Source of the DNA: Sulfurimonas paralvinellae
GTDB taxonomy: Bacteria; Campylobacterota; Campylobacteria; Campylobacterales; Sulfurimonadaceae
Length of the DNA: 64,000 nucleotides
Direction: 5' to 3'
NCBI RefSeq assembly: GCF_014905135.1
Contig: NZ_CP041406.1
Span: forward strand, 930,001-994,000
Under the pieces are notes generated by a model. The model saw only the letters and a list, made by a program, of their open reading frames with translations. It ran no database searches and was not told the DNA's origin. This document shows, one piece after another, positions 17,741 to 27,081 of this stretch; the first letter of the stretch is position 1; each line of letters starts with the position of its first letter. Position numbers and translations under genes: made by a program.

Positions 17741-19524
17741 AAATAAAATTTATAATTTTACTTTTTGCATCAGTCTGGCTGGCACTTCTTGTACGTGTTT
17801 TTTTTCTTGCTGTAGAGTCCAACAGTTACTACTCAAGACTTTCACAGCAAAATACAATAAAGCATGAAAAGATAGCACCGGTTCGCGGAGAGATAGTCGA
17901 TACAAAAAACAGACCTATAGCCATAAACAAACTGGGCTTTAAGGTACAGCTTGCACCACATCTACTGACCAAGAAATATAAAAATGAGTTTGAAGAAGAG
18001 GTTGCGATTTTAACAAAACTGCTGCCATCACTTGACAAAGAAAAAATCATTAAAAATTATAAAAAGAAAGATTCCTTTTATAATCACAATTTTATTGATG
18101 TTGTACAGTTTATTCCTTATGAAGAGATGATGCCTGTATACTCGGTACTCAATCTAAGAAAAAATATGAAAATAGTTTCTGCACCAAAACGCTATTATCC
18201 TTACAAGAATATAGCTGCACATATGATAGGGTATGTAGCACGCGCAAACCAAAAAGATATTGATAGAAATCAAGTACTGGATCTTATTGGTTATACCGGT
18301 AAAACAGGTATAGAAAAATATTACAATGATTACCTGCAGGGAAATCCGGGTGAGCGTGAGATAAAAGTGAATGCGAATAATCAGGAGATAGAACAGTTAT
18401 CCTACAAAAGTCCGCAGGAAGATAGAAAGCTGACACTCAGCATGGATATAGAATTACAAAAGTATATATCTTCGCTCTTTTTGGGAAGAGTCGGTGCTTT
18501 TGTCGTTATGAAGGTTGACGGCTCCATTCTTGCTGCAGGAAGTTTTCCAAACTATGATCTGAATATATTTGTAAACGGTATGAGCTATAAGATGTATAAT
18601 AAGCTCTCATCAAGTCTGGATCACCCTTTTACAAACAAATTGACGCATGGGCTCTATCCTCCCGGATCGTCTATTAAACCGCTTTTAGGCCTTTTGTATA
18701 TTACCACGAAGCTAAATGAACGATGGAGTGTGGACTGTCGTTCAAATTTACGAATCGCCAATAGAACTTTTCGCTGTTGGAAAGCAAAAGGTCACCGTCA
18801 TACGGATATCGTAAAAGCTATTCGTGAGAGTTGCGATGACTATTTTTACGAAGGCAGTCTTATTCTAGGTAATGAGGCTATGAGTAAAGGCCTTAAACGT
18901 TATGGTTTTGGTGAAAAGACGGGCGTTGATATGCCCAATGAATTCATCGGTGTAGTGCCGTCACGTTTATGGAAGCTTAGAAAATACAATCGTTCCTGGA
19001 ACATTGGAGAGACGGCTAATATGTCGATAGGACAAGGGGACTTTCTTGTAACTCCATTGCAGATCGCACGTGAGACAGCTTTAGTAGCAACCGGAAAACT
19101 TGTGACACCGCATTTTGCGAAATATATTGGCGATGAACCTTATAAAGTGAAATATAAGGATGTATTGACACAAAAAGAGAAGAGAAAACTTCCTATTATA
19201 CGTAAAGCAATGTATCAGGTCTGTAACTCCCCGCATGGGACGGCGACAAATTATTTAAGTTCAAAAGTGACAATATCTGGAAAAACCGGAACGGCACAGG
19301 TGATTGGAATTAAACAGGATATAGAAAAAAGAAAGCTTGAGCATGAACTCTCTTACTATAACCGTTCTCATGCATGGTTTACAACCTATGGACCTTCAAA
19401 GAAACCACAGTATATTGTGACTGTTATGGTAGAGCATGGCGGGCATGGTGGACATGCCGCCGGTAAGATTGTCTCAGATATATACAATAAGCTGTTGGAG
19501 CTTGGGTATATTAAGAAGCGTTGA
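17737..19524 (+). CDS. mrdA: penicillin-binding protein 2 (elongasome transpeptidase)
   Basis: A class B PBP of 595 residues that cross-links peptidoglycan during side-wall growth. One N-terminal TM (residues 3-23) is followed by the PBP dimerisation domain, including APVRGEIVDTKNRPIA, and then the transpeptidase domain. The nucleophile motif SSIK is at S311-K314 and KTG at 516-518 in SGKTGTAQ. It ends the plus-strand run and overlaps the convergent TgpA-like gene by 14 bp. Confidence 0.94.
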   Translation: MKIKFIILLFASVWLALLVRVFFLAVESNSYYSRLSQQNTIKHEKIAPVRGEIVDTKNRPIAINKLGFKVQLAPHLLTKKYKNEFEEEVAILTKLLPSLDKEKIIKNYKKKDSFYNHNFIDVVQFIPYEEMMPVYSVLNLRKNMKIVSAPKRYYPYKNIAAHMIGYVARANQKDIDRNQVLDLIGYTGKTGIEKYYNDYLQGNPGEREIKVNANNQEIEQLSYKSPQEDRKLTLSMDIELQKYISSLFLGRVGAFVVMKVDGSILAAGSFPNYDLNIFVNGMSYKMYNKLSSSLDHPFTNKLTHGLYPPGSSIKPLLGLLYITTKLNERWSVDCRSNLRIANRTFRCWKAKGHRHTDIVKAIRESCDDYFYEGSLILGNEAMSKGLKRYGFGEKTGVDMPNEFIGVVPSRLWKLRKYNRSWNIGETANMSIGQGDFLVTPLQIARETALVATGKLVTPHFAKYIGDEPYKVKYKDVLTQKEKRKLPIIRKAMYQVCNSPHGTATNYLSSKVTISGKTGTAQVIGIKQDIEKRKLEHELSYYNRSHAWFTTYGPSKKPQYIVTVMVEHGGHGGHAAGKIVSDIYNKLLELGYIKKR

Positions 19525-22084
19525 TTTTCCCTTTGGAAAACAGAAGTACAATGTAAAAAACAAAGCTAATGTAGGGAATAAATAGCAAAATACTCCACCA
19601 TCCTGATTTCCCCATATCTTTAAGTCTTTTAATGCTGAGAACCACCATAGAATAGGTGCATAAAAGTATGATAATAAGTGCCATTGCATAGCTGATCGGT
19701 TCAAATGGATTGATTTTGAACAAGATCATGACTATACCAATAAGAAATGAGAGAACCCCCAGGGTATTTATCATTAAGCTGCGACGAAAAAATGTACCTC
19801 TGTCTATGGTGCTGTTTGTAAGGAAATACCTTCGGATAACATTATCTTGATCGATATTTTTATATTTAAAAAATTTTCTAGCTATGAAAATATCAAAAGG
19901 TTCCAAATCAAAAGGCATATTTACAAGAAATAGAGCAGCTTCAAGATATCGGCTCTTATCAAAGTCAATATCTACCTCTCCATTGTAAATAGCCTGATTC
20001 GAATAAAAACTTATATACTCTATTAGATAGCTGTTCTCAGGCATTAATGTTTGAATGTAACGTGCATATTCCTGTAGCGTAAAGTTTGCTTTTTGCCCTT
20101 TATGAAAATGGCTATAATATTTTTCTACTTCTTTATAAGCGGCGATAACAAAGTCTACATTGTTTTTTTGAGCATGTTTTTCTATACGGTTTTTTGCTGT
20201 ATATGTCCAGAAATATTTTCTGGCATAATACAAAAATACAACTAAAAAAGAGAAAAAGATTACAACAAGTGGTATCAATTGTGTTTTGGTAAGCAGTCTC
20301 TCTTCTATCTTTTTGTCTGTTTTTTCTCCTTTAAAAGGGATATCGTCCGCTGCGTGAAAACTGACCCAGCCTATCCCTTTGACAAAGACTTCAGTCCATA
20401 CTGCTTTGTTTTTACTTTCAATCAGATAGGAGTGTGTGGCTAGATTGTACTCTCCAGGAGCATAACCTGTGACAAGTCTGGCGTATTCACCTGTGGAACG
20501 AAGCATAATGACAAGGGCTGAATTAAACTGCAAAGCGTTTCCTGTTTTTGTCTTAAAAAGCATTTCTGAGAGTGTCTGATTTTGTATCGGGCTGTTTATG
20601 GAAGCGTGTTGGTAAAAGTAGTTCATTTTAAAATAGTTGATTATACTTTGCGCTTTTTCAAATGAATTATCCCCTCTTTTTGTAATATATCTGGCCAATT
20701 TGTAGATCTTTGGATCAGAATGATATCCCGGTCTGGAGTATGCCTTTTTGTACCAGACATCAGCATAGCTGATAACATCGTGTCTATAATATTTATCTCT
20801 TTCTACGCATGCCGTATAATAAGTGCCGGTTTCAAGTTGTGACGGAGCATAAATGGTTCTTGCGGCATCTTCATAAAAGGTGTCCGATGGAAACTGTAGT
20901 CTCAGCAGACCTTCAGGAGTGTATATAATGGGTTTTCCGGAGAGCTTTCCTTTGACAGTAATGGTGTAGTTGTCACTCTGTTTTGTAAAATATTCGTTGT
21001 AATAAAATTCATTGGGCTTAAAAGGCCGTGTTCGCTTTTGCCATTTTTTGCCATTCCAATAATCATAATAGTCTCTACTGTTTCGTTGAATGGTATACAT
21101 TTTTGTCAAAACTTTTTTCCAGCTTTTTCCGTTAAATGATGCATAGGTTTCACCGCGTAAAAATCGTGCCTCTTTGCCTTTTACCTTAAAGAGTATTCTG
21201 TTTGAACTTTTGCTTGAGCCATCACGTATGCTGGAATAATAAGCCCGTTTGTTCTTCTCTTTTAATTTTCTTTCGAAAATAATGTTATGTTCTTGATCTG
21301 TTTTGAGTGAAGCAGTTGAGTGTTTCATATTGCTATGAAAAGGCAAGGTGAGCGAAGAGTGCGCTGTTGTACTGCCATCTTTTGTGTAGCTAGGCAGGTC
21401 TGTGACCCTTTCTTTATGATCTTTGTTCTTTGTATTGCTCTCTCCGCTTACTCCCTTATACTCTTTTTTACCGCCAAAAGGCAAAATACCATAGTGTATA
21501 GCTTTTGGCTGCGGCAATAGATAGTATAAAAGGGCAGTTAAAATAGAGACCACTATAAGAAGTGTAAAAGTCGTTCCGAAAAAATGTGTGTTTGTTTTAT
21601 AATTATATGCAGTGTGGAGTTGCAATCTTGCAGTGTAATACTCAGCTACAACTACGGTGAGAAAGGAAAAAGTAAAGAGTATGATACTCACAACTGAATA
21701 TTTGTTGGAGATGATGGAACTTGCATACAAAAAAAGTAAGAATGAAAAGATTAGAAGATATGCCAACATCCTTCTCTCACGCAAGGAGATATTTACCCCT
21801 GTTATGACCGAAAGCGAAACAATCAATATACCGATATCTGAGTTATAGTTCATAAAGTAACGAACAGAAAAGGCTATACCTATGAGCATACCAATATAAC
21901 CGATATTTTTTATGGTCTTAGCATGTTTTTCGGCAAAAAACCATGAAAGCAGCAGCGAAGCTGCCAAAAGAAAAAGAATAGCAGCTGTAATAATGCTGTT
22001 TCCGGCATATATGTCATTAGAGACCATAAAGGCCGGGATGGCTTCACAAAAGAAAAGGGCGATGTAGAGTGTCGGTGTTTTCAA
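19511..22084 (-). CDS. TgpA-type transglutaminase-fold membrane protein, catalytic triad lost, with C-terminal DUF805
   Basis: An 857-residue membrane protein. Roughly six N-terminal TM helices (about 1-215) are followed by a periplasmic region with a transglutaminase-like domain (about 465-580), one TM (about 605-625), a DUF4129-like cytoplasmic part, and a DUF805-like end (KRLKDMGKSGWW). In active TgpA proteins the catalytic Cys lies in a GYCEHFASA-like motif. Here the aligned segment is GNALQFNSA, with Ala517 in place of Cys. The usual AHAWVEV is KAVWTEV (Ala561 for His), and GWVRVDPT is GWVSFHAAD (His577 for Asp). The frame is intact, so it is a pseudoenzyme rather than a pseudogene. It overlaps the DUF58 gene by 4 bp. 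Confidence 0.85.
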   Translation of the reverse strand: MKTPTLYIALFFCEAIPAFMVSNDIYAGNSIITAAILFLLAASLLLSWFFAEKHAKTIKNIGYIGMLIGIAFSVRYFMNYNSDIGILIVSLSVITGVNISLRERRMLAYLLIFSFLLFLYASSIISNKYSVVSIILFTFSFLTVVVAEYYTARLQLHTAYNYKTNTHFFGTTFTLLIVVSILTALLYYLLPQPKAIHYGILPFGGKKEYKGVSGESNTKNKDHKERVTDLPSYTKDGSTTAHSSLTLPFHSNMKHSTASLKTDQEHNIIFERKLKEKNKRAYYSSIRDGSSKSSNRILFKVKGKEARFLRGETYASFNGKSWKKVLTKMYTIQRNSRDYYDYWNGKKWQKRTRPFKPNEFYYNEYFTKQSDNYTITVKGKLSGKPIIYTPEGLLRLQFPSDTFYEDAARTIYAPSQLETGTYYTACVERDKYYRHDVISYADVWYKKAYSRPGYHSDPKIYKLARYITKRGDNSFEKAQSIINYFKMNYFYQHASINSPIQNQTLSEMLFKTKTGNALQFNSALVIMLRSTGEYARLVTGYAPGEYNLATHSYLIESKNKAVWTEVFVKGIGWVSFHAADDIPFKGEKTDKKIEERLLTKTQLIPLVVIFFSFLVVFLYYARKYFWTYTAKNRIEKHAQKNNVDFVIAAYKEVEKYYSHFHKGQKANFTLQEYARYIQTLMPENSYLIEYISFYSNQAIYNGEVDIDFDKSRYLEAALFLVNMPFDLEPFDIFIARKFFKYKNIDQDNVIRRYFLTNSTIDRGTFFRRSLMINTLGVLSFLIGIVMILFKINPFEPISYAMALIIILLCTYSMVVLSIKRLKDMGKSGWWSILLFIPYISFVFYIVLLFSKGKINAS

Positions 22085-23277
22085 AGAAACATCCTTTGGA
22101 TGTCACATCCTTTTTTGAGTGTGTATTTATTATATTTCGGGTGATTGTTCAAAGTGAAATTTTCATCGGTTTTATTATTTATAAAACTCTCTGCCTGAAT
22201 ATCAAACAAAACAGGTTTTGAGGACCTTGCACTCAAAAGATCTATGTTTTGTTCCACTTTACCGCTTCCATTGTCAAATAAAATAAGTGTACCGCCTTTT
22301 TTAAGACCATGAAAGTATTTTACTGCATCAAGATAGCGTACATCTCCATTGCCTTTGACATGGGCTAAGGCCTTGAGTATTTCCATCTGATTGTGTGACC
22401 CTTTGATGTCAATGAGCTTTATTTCCTCTTCATCTTTACCGAAGATACTCACGCTGTAGCCATTGTCAAGACCATAAACAGCGAGCGATGCGGCAATGCT
22501 TATGGCATATTCGAGTGTTGTCTCAGTAAAAGAACCTCTATTGAACTCTTTATCTAAATCAAGCATTATAATTAAGCTCGATGATAAAAAATCCTGATAC
22601 TCTCTTACGATGAGTTCACCTTTTTTTGCACTGCTAGGCCAGTGAATATGGCGTGGAGAATCGCCACGTTTATATTCTCTGATAGATACAAACTCTCCTT
22701 CTCCTCCTTTTTTCTTGCTTTTGTTCTCTCCATAAAGCATAGCATACTCATCGCTTATAAAAGGAAAGTGAATTACTTCCAGTGGTTTTGGATAGACAAC
22801 AATCTCGCCTTTTGTCTCTTCGAAGGTTTTGCTGAAAGTTTGAAGCCCCATAGGAAATCCTGTTTGTATGATTAGAGGACCTATTGAATGCACACCGCGC
22901 AGCTCTAGTGACAACTCGCTCTTTATTGTCAGTTTGCTATTGAGTACTTTTACAAAAAACATATGCTTTTCATTGGAAGAAAATGGTGTTGGCAGCCAAA
23001 GTTCAAGAAAGAACTTGTTAAAAAAATTAGCTGAGGAGAGTTCTATACTTATAGGCATGGATTTTCTCTGCTGAGCATATTTTGGATGCTTCAAAGACGC
23101 ATGAATCCCCAGTAGATTAAAATAGGGTGCTATCAAAGATAAAATGAGCATAGATAAGGAGAGTTCAGCTATAACATAGAGAAGCTCAATACCTCTGTTC
23201 ACGGCAATCAGATAGATGATGACAAAGGTTGTAAATAGTAGTATGACGATTTTATTTTTTGCAAAGAATTGCAGCAT
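22081..23277 (-). CDS. DUF58 domain protein (MoxR-associated, vWA-like)
   Basis: A 398-residue protein with two TM helices near the N-terminus (about 10-50). The DUF58 signature is seen as REYKRGDSPRHIHWPSSAKKG, followed by VREYQDF and MLDLD. DUF58 proteins usually work with MoxR ATPases and TgpA-like membrane proteins; the molecular role is poorly known. It overlaps the TgpA-like gene by 4 bp and abuts moxR, so the three are a tight operon. Confidence 0.9.
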   Translation of the reverse strand: MLQFFAKNKIVILLFTTFVIIYLIAVNRGIELLYVIAELSLSMLILSLIAPYFNLLGIHASLKHPKYAQQRKSMPISIELSSANFFNKFFLELWLPTPFSSNEKHMFFVKVLNSKLTIKSELSLELRGVHSIGPLIIQTGFPMGLQTFSKTFEETKGEIVVYPKPLEVIHFPFISDEYAMLYGENKSKKKGGEGEFVSIREYKRGDSPRHIHWPSSAKKGELIVREYQDFLSSSLIIMLDLDKEFNRGSFTETTLEYAISIAASLAVYGLDNGYSVSIFGKDEEEIKLIDIKGSHNQMEILKALAHVKGNGDVRYLDAVKYFHGLKKGGTLILFDNGSGKVEQNIDLLSARSSKPVLFDIQAESFINNKTDENFTLNNHPKYNKYTLKKGCDIQRMFL

Positions 23278-24200
23278 TACTTGGGAACTTCTATCTTTGC
23301 CAGTACATCAGCGATGATGTCTTCATTTGTCAAACTTGCGCTGTATTGTGGTTTAATAACAATGCGATGAGATAAAACAGGTACGGCAATCCTTTTGATG
23401 ATATCGGGGTCGACAAAATCTTTTTTTTCTACAAGAGCAAAAGCTTTTGAAGCGTGCATTAAAGCAAGTGAACCTCTCGGACTTGCTCCGTAAGCCAGAG
23501 AGTTGTGTTTGCGAAGTGCCTGCATAATTAATGCGATGTACTTTAAGACGATTTTATCTATTTTAATATTGAGGACTTGTTTTTGCAGCTCCAAAAGTTC
23601 CTGTGACGATATAACGGGCTTCAGGTTCTCTATTGGATGTTCTTTTTCCTGCATCTGCATGATTTCTATCTCATCTTCTACCGTTGGATAACCCATGCCG
23701 ATTTTCATAAAAAAGCGGTCAAGCTGTGCTTCTGGAAGCGGGTAGGTACCATGGAACTCTATCGGGTTTTGTGTAGCTATTACCATAAAAGGAGAGGGGA
23801 GTTTATATGTTTTTCCATCTACAGTAACTTGCTCCTCCTCCATCGCTTCAAGCATACTTGATTGTGTTCGCGGTGTAGTACGGTTTATCTCATCAACTAA
23901 AAGGATATTTGTAAAAATTGGCCCGGCTTTAAATTCGAAACTTCTTTCCTGTTCATTATAGATAGAGACACCCGTAATGTCCGATGGCAAAAGGTCGGGA
24001 GTACACTGGACGCGTTTCAATCGTGTACTTATGGATTTTGAAAGTGCTCTTGCAAGGATGGTTTTTCCCAATCCCGGAGTATCTTCTATGAGGATGTGTC
24101 CTTTTGCCAAAAGAGAAACAATAAGCAATTTGATAGGTTCCTCTTTGCCGACTATGACGCTTTGTATATTTTTAATGAGTTTATTTAAATTATGTGACAT
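23277..24200 (-). CDS. MoxR-family AAA+ ATPase
   Basis: A 307-residue AAA+ chaperone-like ATPase. Walker A is EDTPGLGKT (GLGKT at residues 43-47), Walker B ILLVDEINR, and the sensor region VIATQNPIEF. The C-terminal lid contains AYGASPRGSLAL, typical of MoxR. It shares one base with the DUF58 gene and lies 20 bp after the YWTD/cytochrome gene. MoxR proteins are thought to mature or regulate partners with vWA/DUF58 domains. Confidence 0.94.
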   Translation of the reverse strand: MSHNLNKLIKNIQSVIVGKEEPIKLLIVSLLAKGHILIEDTPGLGKTILARALSKSISTRLKRVQCTPDLLPSDITGVSIYNEQERSFEFKAGPIFTNILLVDEINRTTPRTQSSMLEAMEEEQVTVDGKTYKLPSPFMVIATQNPIEFHGTYPLPEAQLDRFFMKIGMGYPTVEDEIEIMQMQEKEHPIENLKPVISSQELLELQKQVLNIKIDKIVLKYIALIMQALRKHNSLAYGASPRGSLALMHASKAFALVEKKDFVDPDIIKRIAVPVLSHRIVIKPQYSASLTNEDIIADVLAKIEVPK

Positions 24201-24220
24201 CTATTTTTTCCTTTTATATT

Positions 24221-25876
24221 TTACTGCCAAGCAGTAATAGCTTGAGATATTTGTTCGAGTTCTGTATCAGAGTAGCGTACCACCTGTCCCTTCATAACGC
24301 CTTTCATAGGACCTCCGTAAGTGCCGTTTTTGTAGCCTTTTAGGGCTTGATAGATATCTTTCTGCGACATATTTCTAACAATTTTTGATTTACCTAAAGC
24401 AGCGCGGGACCAGTTTTGCCCATGACAGGCAAGACAGCTTTTTAATTTTGGAATAATGGTGAGATTATTGCTTTTAGCGATTATCTTTTTTTGCTTCATT
24501 TCATTTTTTTTGGAAACTATGAATTGGTTGTTGAAAAATGAAAAGGAGTCAAGAGAGTTTTGATTTGTTTTTTCTATTTCTCTTCCATCTAGATCTGTTA
24601 TTTCTAAAATAAATTGATTATGCTGGGCATTGTTGGCATCTGTTTGCAGACGAAGATACCCAAAGAGAAGATGATTGTTTGTTGTGTCTATGGAAACTGT
24701 AGCCAGTATTTTCTTCTCTCCGTTAGCCGGTATGATGATTTTTTTATCGGAACCGTCTAGGTTTGCGCTGTAAACATCATTGTCTGCCCAGATGACTCTA
24801 TGGTTGACGTTATCCACAACAATGCCTGCAGGGCGATTTGAAGAGACTACTTTTTGTAGCTCTTTTGTATTTAAATTAAGCGTAACAATCTGATGATTTG
24901 TTCCGTCGCTGATATAGAGTTTATCGTCAGCATCATTATAAAACAAGCCTTCAACAGAACGCAAGAGGGCTCTGTTTGAAAAAAGTATGGTCTTGTTATT
25001 CCCGTTGAAATCAGAAGAGACAATATCGTGATGTTTTCTTTGGGTATTCCACTGTGCAGAGTAGATTTTCTCTCTTTTGTTGTCAATCGCAAGACCGGCT
25101 GCTAAAATTGGTAATGCCATTATTCTTCTACTGTTTGTTCCGTCCAGATTCGCTTTAAATAAGCCAGGATCATTTACTCTGTTTACCCAGTAAAGCGCTC
25201 CGTATTTATCTACATTACAGGCCATTGTTTGTTTATTAAAAATATCAACTACTTTTGTTTGATTGCTAATGTCTTTCGTATTGGATAGGTAAATCCCGTT
25301 ATACTCAACAAGACAAAGGTTGTATTTTGATTGTACAGTAGCTGTTTTTTGAGAAGTTCTGTTGTTATCATTTTTTATAATGGAGCTGATTTTTTTATCA
25401 TTAGCGATGTAAAATAAAATAACAAGACCGGCAGCAGACGTCAGGATGTTGAAATAGGGTACTTTTCTTTTGGAAGTTCGTTCAGACTCTGTTGCTTTTT
25501 CAACACTCTTCTTTTTAGGCTGCTTTACTGCTCTTTCTTTGGGAGATTTTATGCTTGTGTCGGCTAAAACTTTCAGTGCATCTCTGAGTGTACTTATCAC
25601 TACTTGGTTATTGTATGGATTATCTTCTATGGAGAGCAGATCCCAACCATCATCTGATTTGTAGAGCTTAATCTCTATATTTGTGTCTCTATAGTGAAAG
25701 ATCCAGATAACTTCAGAGTCGCTCAGTTCTTTTACCGGAAGCAGCCAATTCCCTGTACTCTTATCTATGGTCCAGTGATGTTCATACGCACCGTTTGTAT
25801 GGTTATATTGATTCCAGAGTTCATCTAATTGAAACTTGCTTGCGTCGCTTTGTGATACATTTTCATTTATAAACAT
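24221..25876 (-). CDS. membrane protein with YWTD-like propeller repeats and a C-terminal c-type cytochrome domain
   Basis: A 551-residue protein with an unusual order of parts. A cytoplasmic N-terminal region of about 140 residues resembles nothing I can name. One TM helix (about 145-165) follows. A periplasmic set of YWTD/NHL-like propeller repeats comes next (KYGALYWVNR, KREKIYSAQW, ADDKLYISDG, VNHRVIWADN), and last a class I cytochrome c domain. The heme motif is C481-L-A-C484-H485 (SCLACHG), and GGPMKGVMKG supplies a likely axial Met, as in epsilonproteobacterial c553. It lies between telA and moxR. A heme-bearing sensor or redox partner is possible but unproven. Confidence 0.82.
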   Translation of the reverse strand: MFINENVSQSDASKFQLDELWNQYNHTNGAYEHHWTIDKSTGNWLLPVKELSDSEVIWIFHYRDTNIEIKLYKSDDGWDLLSIEDNPYNNQVVISTLRDALKVLADTSIKSPKERAVKQPKKKSVEKATESERTSKRKVPYFNILTSAAGLVILFYIANDKKISSIIKNDNNRTSQKTATVQSKYNLCLVEYNGIYLSNTKDISNQTKVVDIFNKQTMACNVDKYGALYWVNRVNDPGLFKANLDGTNSRRIMALPILAAGLAIDNKREKIYSAQWNTQRKHHDIVSSDFNGNNKTILFSNRALLRSVEGLFYNDADDKLYISDGTNHQIVTLNLNTKELQKVVSSNRPAGIVVDNVNHRVIWADNDVYSANLDGSDKKIIIPANGEKKILATVSIDTTNNHLLFGYLRLQTDANNAQHNQFILEITDLDGREIEKTNQNSLDSFSFFNNQFIVSKKNEMKQKKIIAKSNNLTIIPKLKSCLACHGQNWSRAALGKSKIVRNMSQKDIYQALKGYKNGTYGGPMKGVMKGQVVRYSDTELEQISQAITAWQ

Positions 25877-25923
25877 TACTATTTATCCAAAGATTTAAGA
25901 TACGTGAGAACACGCTTATAGGG

Positions 25924-27075
25924 TTATATTTCTAAGTTTGGTACTTTGGAAGCTGTTATGTTCTCTATCGCCTCGACTTCTTGTATCTTATTTTCCAGTT
26001 TTTGGCTGATATCTCGCATGACGGAGACTTCTTCTTTTGCCTGCTTTAATGCTTCTGACTTTAATGTATTTATTTTTGTCATAGCTTCATCAATATGTGC
26101 AAATGCTTCTTTAAGTGAAGCGACATTGAGCGTTGCTTCTCCTGCTTTTTTGTAGATTTCCGTTCCTTGTTCGTTCATACGTTTTGCATTGCCTACGATA
26201 AGCTCATTGGTAGCTTCTTTTGTTTTTTCGACCGCTTCGATGACATTCTTTTGGTTCTCAAGGGCTACCAGCATACTGACACCTATCTCAAGCGCTCTTT
26301 TTGTTACGACTTTGACGTTGGAGATGTTATCTATAAGCTCCCAGTTCGTATTAATAATAAAATCGTTTGAAAGAAAACTCTCCTGTGTCACTATAAGAAT
26401 TTCGTAGATGCTTCGTATCTTTTTTTGAAGATTTAACATAAGATTGTTTACATAAAACTCTTTTTCTTTTTCATCAAGATTTTCTATGTTTTCTTCAATT
26501 GCATTGATAACGTGCTGCATGACAAGAGCTTTTCTCTGCAGGTTGATAGCTGCTTTTTTATAGCGTTCTTTATCGTGCTGTAGAACAACGTTGTCGTCAC
26601 GAAGGAGCTTCTCTCCCTCATCAAGAGAGTTTAAAATCTCATCTATAAGCTCTGAAGCCGATTTGAATTTTGTGAGATATCTGTTTATTGGTGTGCCTAT
26701 GAACGGCAGCATTGAAAAAAAGCTTTTTGCAGAGAGGTTGTGTTTGTTTGGATTGATGTCGGATATCTCATTACTGAGCGTCACAAGTGTTTTCGCAATA
26801 TCATTAGACTGCGTATCATCTATTGACTGCATATCTGATATTTTACTTCCAAGAAGCTCTGATGAGTTCTCAAGTGACTCAACATCTTCAAGTGTTACGC
26901 TCTCAAGAATACCTCTAATCTCACTTTTGTCTTTTCCTTCAAAAAATCCCAAGAACTCTTTTGCTTTTTCTTTAATGCTTGCAAGCTCGTCAGAAGAGAG
27001 TTTATCTTCAAAAACAGTCACCTCTTCTGTATTCGTTATTTCATTTTGTCCAATGGATTTTTTAATGTCCGTCAT
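25924..27075 (-). CDS. telA: TelA-family protein (toxic anion resistance family)
   Basis: A 383-residue, helical, cytoplasmic protein. The TelA family pattern is seen in FFSMLPFIGTPINRYLTKF, VLQHDKERYKKAAINLQRK and TNWELIDNISNVKVVTKRALEIG. TelA proteins were first linked to tellurite resistance and are often encoded beside XpaC-like membrane proteins; their function is unclear. Downstream is the YWTD/cytochrome gene, and 6 bp upstream the two-TM gene. Confidence 0.88.
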   Translation of the reverse strand: MTDIKKSIGQNEITNTEEVTVFEDKLSSDELASIKEKAKEFLGFFEGKDKSEIRGILESVTLEDVESLENSSELLGSKISDMQSIDDTQSNDIAKTLVTLSNEISDINPNKHNLSAKSFFSMLPFIGTPINRYLTKFKSASELIDEILNSLDEGEKLLRDDNVVLQHDKERYKKAAINLQRKALVMQHVINAIEENIENLDEKEKEFYVNNLMLNLQKKIRSIYEILIVTQESFLSNDFIINTNWELIDNISNVKVVTKRALEIGVSMLVALENQKNVIEAVEKTKEATNELIVGNAKRMNEQGTEIYKKAGEATLNVASLKEAFAHIDEAMTKINTLKSEALKQAKEEVSVMRDISQKLENKIQEVEAIENITASKVPNLEI

Positions 27076-27081
27076 ATGTTT

